The position numbers and the translations under genes were made by a program. Shown here one piece after another: positions 19,345-22,939 of a DNA stretch of 22,939 bases; the stretch's first letter is position 1; each line of letters starts with the position of its first letter. The notes under the pieces were generated by a model that had not been told where the DNA came from, did not search any database, and saw only the letters and a list, made by a program, of their open reading frames with translations. Source of the stretch: Entamoeba invadens IP1. Its lineage: Eukaryota; Evosea; Mastigamoebida; Endamoebidae. The stretch covers positions 42,714 to 65,652 of the forward strand of contig NW_004440274.1 in the NCBI RefSeq assembly GCF_000330505.1, in the 5' to 3' direction.

Positions 19345-20441
19345 ATGGAAGTATTTTCAACAGCTTATCAAGATAAAAGTAAAAATAGTGTTTTTTGCAC
19401 ATCATATTTTAATCCTTCAACAATAACATCTAATGAGATTAAAACTGATAAAATTACAAGCATAGATGAAACAGTAAGTATAAATACAAAAGATATTTCT
19501 TCGACTGATTATGTAAATTCTGAAATATTAACATATTATAATAAATCTAAAAGTTACAGCGACAATGTAGCATTAGTATGTAATACATATTCTGATATGA
19601 TTGCCTCAGCATGTAACTCTTACAGCGACAATATTGGTTCTAAGTGTAATGCGTACACGGATACAAAAATAGCTTCAATACCAACTCCAAAAATAATATA
19701 TCCATATCCAAATATAATTTCGCAAGACGCAACAACATATAAAAATGTTACTTATTCTATTAAATCAGAAACTGATAAAACTGCATAATTTAGAATAAAA
19801 ATTGATAATGTTACAGAATTCTTAACAACAAACAGAACAGTAAAAGTAGTTCCATATGTAATTATTAATAATGAAATTTATAAAGTTATTGAACAAATTA
19901 GTGGTGGAAGTATGTTGAATGGAAAAATATATACAACAGTACAAAATTTATTTAATGTAAATCAACATCCAGTAATAATAATACCAGATACAGTTAGTTA
20001 TTTATGGGGTGATGGATATTATTGTTTTAATTATTTCAGTTTATATTTACCAAAGAATTTTACATCAAATAGTAATTTAACATCAATAACAACTAAACCA
20101 ATATGTGTTTATTTATATTGTAATCTTAATAATTTATTTTATCCTGGTGTTAATTATTTAGGAAGTAATCCAAATTTAATGTGGAGTAATATAACTATAG
20201 ATAGTAATGGAATAATCTAATAAAACCAAACTTACAAATAACAAATACATCATCTATTATAGAAATATGTCAAGGTTCTTCACTAAAAATATATATGTCA
20301 TCTAAAGCTGTATCTAATTTTACAGATTATAAAACATATATTATTAATTCATTAGGAAGAACTACTACAACTACAATTTATGATATTTTTGAATCAAGTA
20401 CTGTTTATAATAATTATAATTCTAGAAACAATTTATGGTAA
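19345..20441 (+). pseudogene. Fibre/spike-like protein with 11-residue stalk repeats
   Basis: One gene of about 365 codons in three pieces. The first ends at an in-frame TAA (19786-19788). The same frame goes on to a TAA at 20218-20220, after a final base loss near 20211-20216. The next frame then continues to the TAA at 20439-20441. The N-terminal part has a short anchor segment, then four 11-residue repeats: SYSDNVALVCN, TYSDMIASACN, SYSDNIGSKCN, AYTDTKIASIP. These resemble the stalk of trimeric viral fibres. The C-terminal part is beta-rich (Tyr, Asn, Ile, Val strands), as expected of a shaft or head. The position after MCP and the shared 3' hairpins fit a capsid attachment protein. The fibre role is inference from architecture. 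Confidence 0.6.
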
Positions 20442-20475
20442 ACCATCGAAGATTGTCTGAGACATTGAAGATGTC
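20442..20475 (+). terminator. Twin hairpin directly after the fibre gene stop
   Basis: ACCATC-GAA-GATTGT (one mismatch) starts immediately after the TAA. CTGA follows, then a perfect GACAT-TGAAG-ATGTC hairpin. Layout, spacing and much of the sequence match 19221-19253 after MCP. A weaker relative, AATC-GAA-GATT, lies at 20501-20511, upstream of the next gene. Confidence 0.55.
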
Positions 20476-20539
20476 TTAATTAATTTTAAAGCACTAACAG
20501 AATCGAAGATTTCATAATGTGTTTTTTTCAAAACACTAA

Positions 20540-20713
20540 ATGGTTGAATTAGAAAAAATAGTAGAATTAGCATCATTATTATCATTTATATTTCTGATAA
20601 TATTTATTACAGTATTAGAAATATTTACATATTTGTTTAAAAAGAGATTATTCAAATTAAAAGAGCAAAAAATATTAACAACAGATATAACACCAAGAAT
20701 ACATAGTGTTTAA
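20540..20713 (+). CDS. 57-residue single-pass membrane protein
   Basis: Small intact frame from ATG 20540 (context TTTTTTTCAAAACACTAAATG) to TAA 20711-20713. A short acidic N-terminus (MVELEKIVE) leads into one long hydrophobic helix (ASLLSFIFLIIFITVLEIF), followed by a strongly basic segment (FKKRLFKLKEQK) and a polar tail. This is a typical single-pass membrane protein with a positive cytoplasmic side. Small membrane proteins of unknown role are common near virus structural genes. A role in virion membrane or release is possible but not shown. Confidence 0.6.
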   Translation: MVELEKIVELASLLSFIFLIIFITVLEIFTYLFKKRLFKLKEQKILTTDITPRIHSV

Positions 20714-20720
20714 AATACTA

Positions 20721-20735
20721 AGAACCTACGGTTCT
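20721..20735. terminator. Hairpin between convergent genes
   Basis: AGAACC-TAC-GGTTCT is a perfect 6-bp stem with a 3-base loop. It lies in the 26-bp gap between the stop of the + membrane-protein gene (20713) and the stop of the - gene (20740). It could serve as a shared bidirectional 3'-end element. Confidence 0.5.
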
Positions 20736-20739
20736 CAAG

Positions 20740-21111
20740 TTAAAACACCAATTCTAACTGAACAATGAAATAATAATCAGAATCAATAATGATTATATTA
20801 TTTTTGTAATCAGTAAACCATATTTTTATTTTTCGTTTATTGTCTTTGATTTCAAATGATTTTTGATTATCACTGTTAGCAAAAATTATAAATCCATCTT
20901 GTGAAGGATAATCATTACTAGAATTCAAATCACTTCTTAAAATATTTCCACAATCAATCTGACCTGATGAATTATAGAATCTAGTAGCAATAGTATTAAT
21001 ATATTTATTATTAGTAGAACAAACAAATTCAATTGGTAATTCAACTTCAAATTGATATGAATTTATTACTTTGCAATTATTATTATGTAAATTTGTGTAT
21101 AATTTTCTCAT
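20740..21111 (-). CDS. Beta-rich small protein, possible minor capsid protein
   Basis: I start at ATG 21111 (context GTTCAATAAAATG), giving 123 residues. The frame can be extended to 21225, but that adds a Ser/Lys/Cys-rich leader overlapping the integrase 3' end. The mature-looking part is a series of beta strands (SYQFEVELPIEFVC, DGFIIFANS, KRKIKIWFTDY, YYFIVQLELVF) with polar loops and no membrane helix. This composition suits a single beta sandwich such as a jelly roll, so a penton-like minor capsid protein is a candidate. Evidence is structural impression only. It lies tail-to-tail with the membrane-protein gene and downstream of the integrase on the same strand. Confidence 0.5.
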   Translation of the reverse strand: MRKLYTNLHNNNCKVINSYQFEVELPIEFVCSTNNKYINTIATRFYNSSGQIDCGNILRSDLNSSNDYPSQDGFIIFANSDNQKSFEIKDNKRKIKIWFTDYKNNIIIIDSDYYFIVQLELVF

Positions 21112-21202
21112 TTTATTGAACAAAAATAAACATATACATAAATAACAAATTGTAAATAAGCTTTGCTTAGATTGTATTCGCTTTGACTTTATTAATATTG
21201 AA

Positions 21203-22243
21203 TTATATGTAATCACGAAGTGCAAAATAACATGGAATTGTTACAATTTTATCATTATCATCAAGTTTACATATTATGTTACCATGATCATATCTTATCA
21301 TTGTTGCTTTAGTACTAAAATAATTTCTTGTCTTTCTGAAAGTATTGTCTTTGCTATTATCCAAATATATTATTAACTTGTCTCCATATTTATAAGAAAA
21401 AATCCATTTTTAAATTATTTATATAATATTTCATCATTCTTCTTAACCATTTGTTTAATATAATCATATTCAAGTTGATAGCATTTATACATATTGTTGT
21501 AATTAGGTATGTATTGCATATCAATAGGTCGATAACCAGTTTTATTATGTTTTGAAAAATTATAGTAAGTTACAATTTCTTGAATAAGTATATCTTGATT
21601 TTTGTTTACGTATCTCGACAGTGTATTATCATAAGCAGTTCTAATTGTTCTGATAACTCGATCTACAACTCTGTTTTTATTAATATGTTTGGATGAGGAT
21701 GAATATGTTCTTATATTCAATTTATTGAAATAATTTGACATATAAGTGCTGTTCAATGCAGATTCACCATCAAAACGTATGTTATCAAAAACAACTCCAA
21801 CATTAAGTAAAGTATTAAAAGGCATTATTAAACTGTCATTATTTTTATTATAAAGTGAAAATACATATAAATATTTTGTGTTAATATTAATAATGAACAT
21901 GTAGATATTTTGTTTGGTACTGTTTCCGGAATCAAAGAAAGCTAAATTGACTTCATAACTGTTAAAATTTGGAGAGTAATAAGGTCTTGAATAAAGTTTC
22001 TTCATGGTTTTAGGATTGAAGTCTTGACTAATTATTTGTTTCTTATTGATATTTTTTTAATATAGATTCATATTTATTTAAACTCTTAAATGGATAATCA
22101 ATTGTTAAATTATTAGAAGGTATGTTCTCCATAAATATTTTATTACGTTTTTGATTTACAAGTTGTTCTCTATGTCGCAATCTTCTTGTTTAATGTTTTT
22201 AAATTTGTTTTTGTTTAATATCAATTCCTTCTCTAAAACTCAT
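21203..22243 (-). pseudogene. INT: Retroviral-type (rve) integrase
   Basis: Catalyses insertion of the element. The uninterrupted core (21415-22005) has the RNase H-like fold: YEVNLAFFDSGNS (first strand), MFIININTKYLYVF, IRFDGESAL (second acidic residue), NRVVDRVIRTIR (third, with Asp in place of the usual Glu), then FSKHNKTGYRPIDM. The first catalytic Asp seems to be Asn (AAT; GAT would fit). Upstream, the frame reaches an ATG at 22243 with a basic N-terminus (RRLRHREQL), interrupted by TAA at 22199 and 22190 and a shift in the T7 run 22052-22058. Downstream, past TAA 21415-21417 and a shift in A6 (21397-21402), lies an SH3-like C-terminal domain (KYGDKLIIYLDNSKDN) ending at 21203. Total about 345 codons. 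Reading toward the left from beside the right TIR is the usual integrase position. Confidence 0.85.
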
Positions 22244-22286
22244 TTCTGATTTATTTTAAACTATAAAGTCGAGGTCCGGAAATTCA

Positions 22287-22305
22287 GACTGTGTCCCGAC
22301 TACGT
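22287..22305. repeat. GTCCCGACTACGT motif at the inner edge of the right TIR
   Basis: GACTGTGTCCCGACTACGT directly abuts the TIR boundary at 22306 and matches 17208-17226 at 17 of 19 positions. The inner edge of the left TIR lacks it. Confidence 0.5.
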
Positions 22306-22895
22306 TGTTGTTCGTGGAACCTCACTTCGTTTCGGTTCTCCTTATTATGTTAGTTTATGTTCTAGTCTGGTTCAAAGTTTATTTTTAAAATTATTTTCAA
22401 AACTATACTAAGTCACCTCTCTCGAACTTTTAGGTTTCACTTAGAGTAGTTATAATAGGTCGACTCTCTCGAACTCGCAACTTTTTGCAAATATTATTAA
22501 AATACTAATTTATGTTTATTTTAACATATATTACTTCAAATTTTTAATTTTATATAAATTTTAAAATAAACAACATTTTAGTGTAAAATGAGCAAATTGT
22601 AGGCAATTTTAAGTCATTCAACTTGAAAAATGAGGTCGTAAAAACCCATATAAATGATGGTTAATCCTTCACGATTTTTGAACAAATTTTTCGCAAAAAC
22701 CAGGAAAATCGATAATAAAAACTGTTTCATCCTTTGGGGTTTTCGAAGGTTTTGAAATTGAAAAATCGCTGTAAAATAACACTGTGTGTTAAAAAGGGGG
22801 GTCCAAAAAGTTAAAAAACCCTAATAAAGTGATTTTCATAGTGTGCGATTTTTGCGAGTTCGAGAGAGGTGACCTACTATAACTACTTTGAAACA
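22306..22895 (-). repeat. Right terminal inverted repeat of the Maverick (590 bp)
   Basis: Reverse complement of the left TIR, of exactly equal length, with no mismatch seen by eye. It carries the same three subterminal motifs (22852-22895, 22433-22480 and 22394-22427). The matching ends at TGTTTCAAAG/CTTTGAAACA. Only 44 bases of right flank follow in this window. Confidence 0.9.
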
Positions 22896-22939
22896 CAACA
22901 AAGTGATATGAAATTTCATCCAAAAAGATTATTTTGACC

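Larger units (their letters stand above)
6671..22895. mobile_element. Maverick/Polinton virus-like transposon, complete but broken
   Basis: A 16,225-bp element bounded by 590-bp inverted repeats. It encodes the diagnostic Maverick set: protein-primed family B DNA polymerase, A32/FtsK-like packaging ATPase, double jelly-roll-type major capsid protein and retroviral-type integrase, plus small and fibre-like proteins. Genes are oriented in blocks: replication and most structural genes on +, ATPase, integrase and three small genes on -. No clear 5-6-bp target duplication is seen at the outer edges (left flank TTTTAA, right flank CAACAA). Many genes carry in-frame stops or homopolymer frameshifts, so this copy looks unable to move by itself. 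No adenovirus-like protease was recognised. Confidence 0.9.

Noticed and set aside
8276..22243. Alternative genetic code with TAA/TAG as Gln
   Set aside because: In-frame TAR is rare beside abundant CAA codons, TGA also occurs in frame, and most genes terminate at TAA. Kept only as a rival explanation.
1..22939. CRISPR array or bacterial operon features
   Set aside because: No regularly spaced repeats, no Shine-Dalgarno pattern, and a gene content that is eukaryotic and virus-like.

Overview
The window is an AT-rich eukaryotic locus dominated by one large Maverick/Polinton-type virus-like DNA transposon at 6671-22895 (about 16.2 kb). It has 590-bp terminal inverted repeats that look identical by eye. 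The left flank is host DNA holding a decayed Ras-like small GTPase gene, split by an unrelated 2.5-kb TA-flanked DNA transposon with pogo/mariner-like transposase remnants. The organism is most likely a unicellular protist of the kind known to carry Mavericks and pogo-like elements, with Entamoeba or trichomonads the best guesses. The reasons are strong AT bias, very short leaders before ATG, apparently intron-poor genes, and a PolB, integrase and capsid of the protist Maverick type. The sequence alone does not settle the species.

Layout. 1-583: AT-rich, no gene. 584-3950: Ras-like GTPase pseudogene, interrupted at 977-3463 by the TA transposon. 3951-6670: about 2.7 kb of AT-rich DNA with no supportable gene. 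6671-7260: left TIR. 7371-8118: two small unknown genes. 8276-14335: protein-primed family B DNA polymerase gene of about 2,020 codons, with an OTU-like segment, a zinc finger, a 3'-5' exonuclease, an embedded HNH-like module, the polymerase core and a C-terminal archaeo-eukaryotic primase-like (prim-pol) domain. 14424-14762: small unknown gene. 14745-15585 (-): A32/FtsK-like packaging ATPase. 15623-16722: putative virion protein. 16806-17138 and 17250-17546 (-): two small basic proteins. 17584-19220: major capsid protein. 19345-20441: fibre-like protein. 20540-20713: small membrane protein. 20740-21111 (-): beta-rich small protein. 21203-22243 (-): retroviral-type integrase. 22306-22895: right TIR.

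The genes make a virus-like kit: protein-primed replication (PolB), genome packaging (ATPase), capsid and fibre, and integration (integrase with TIRs). I found no adenovirus-type maturation protease and no helicase.

The element is not intact. Reading frames are broken by eleven in-frame stops, nine of them TAA where a Gln CAA would fit, and by about eleven single-base shifts, nearly all in A/T runs of four to seven. Yet the two TIRs look identical. The likely explanations are a recently moved or gene-converted but now dead copy, a C-to-T mutation process, and possibly homopolymer errors in the assembly.
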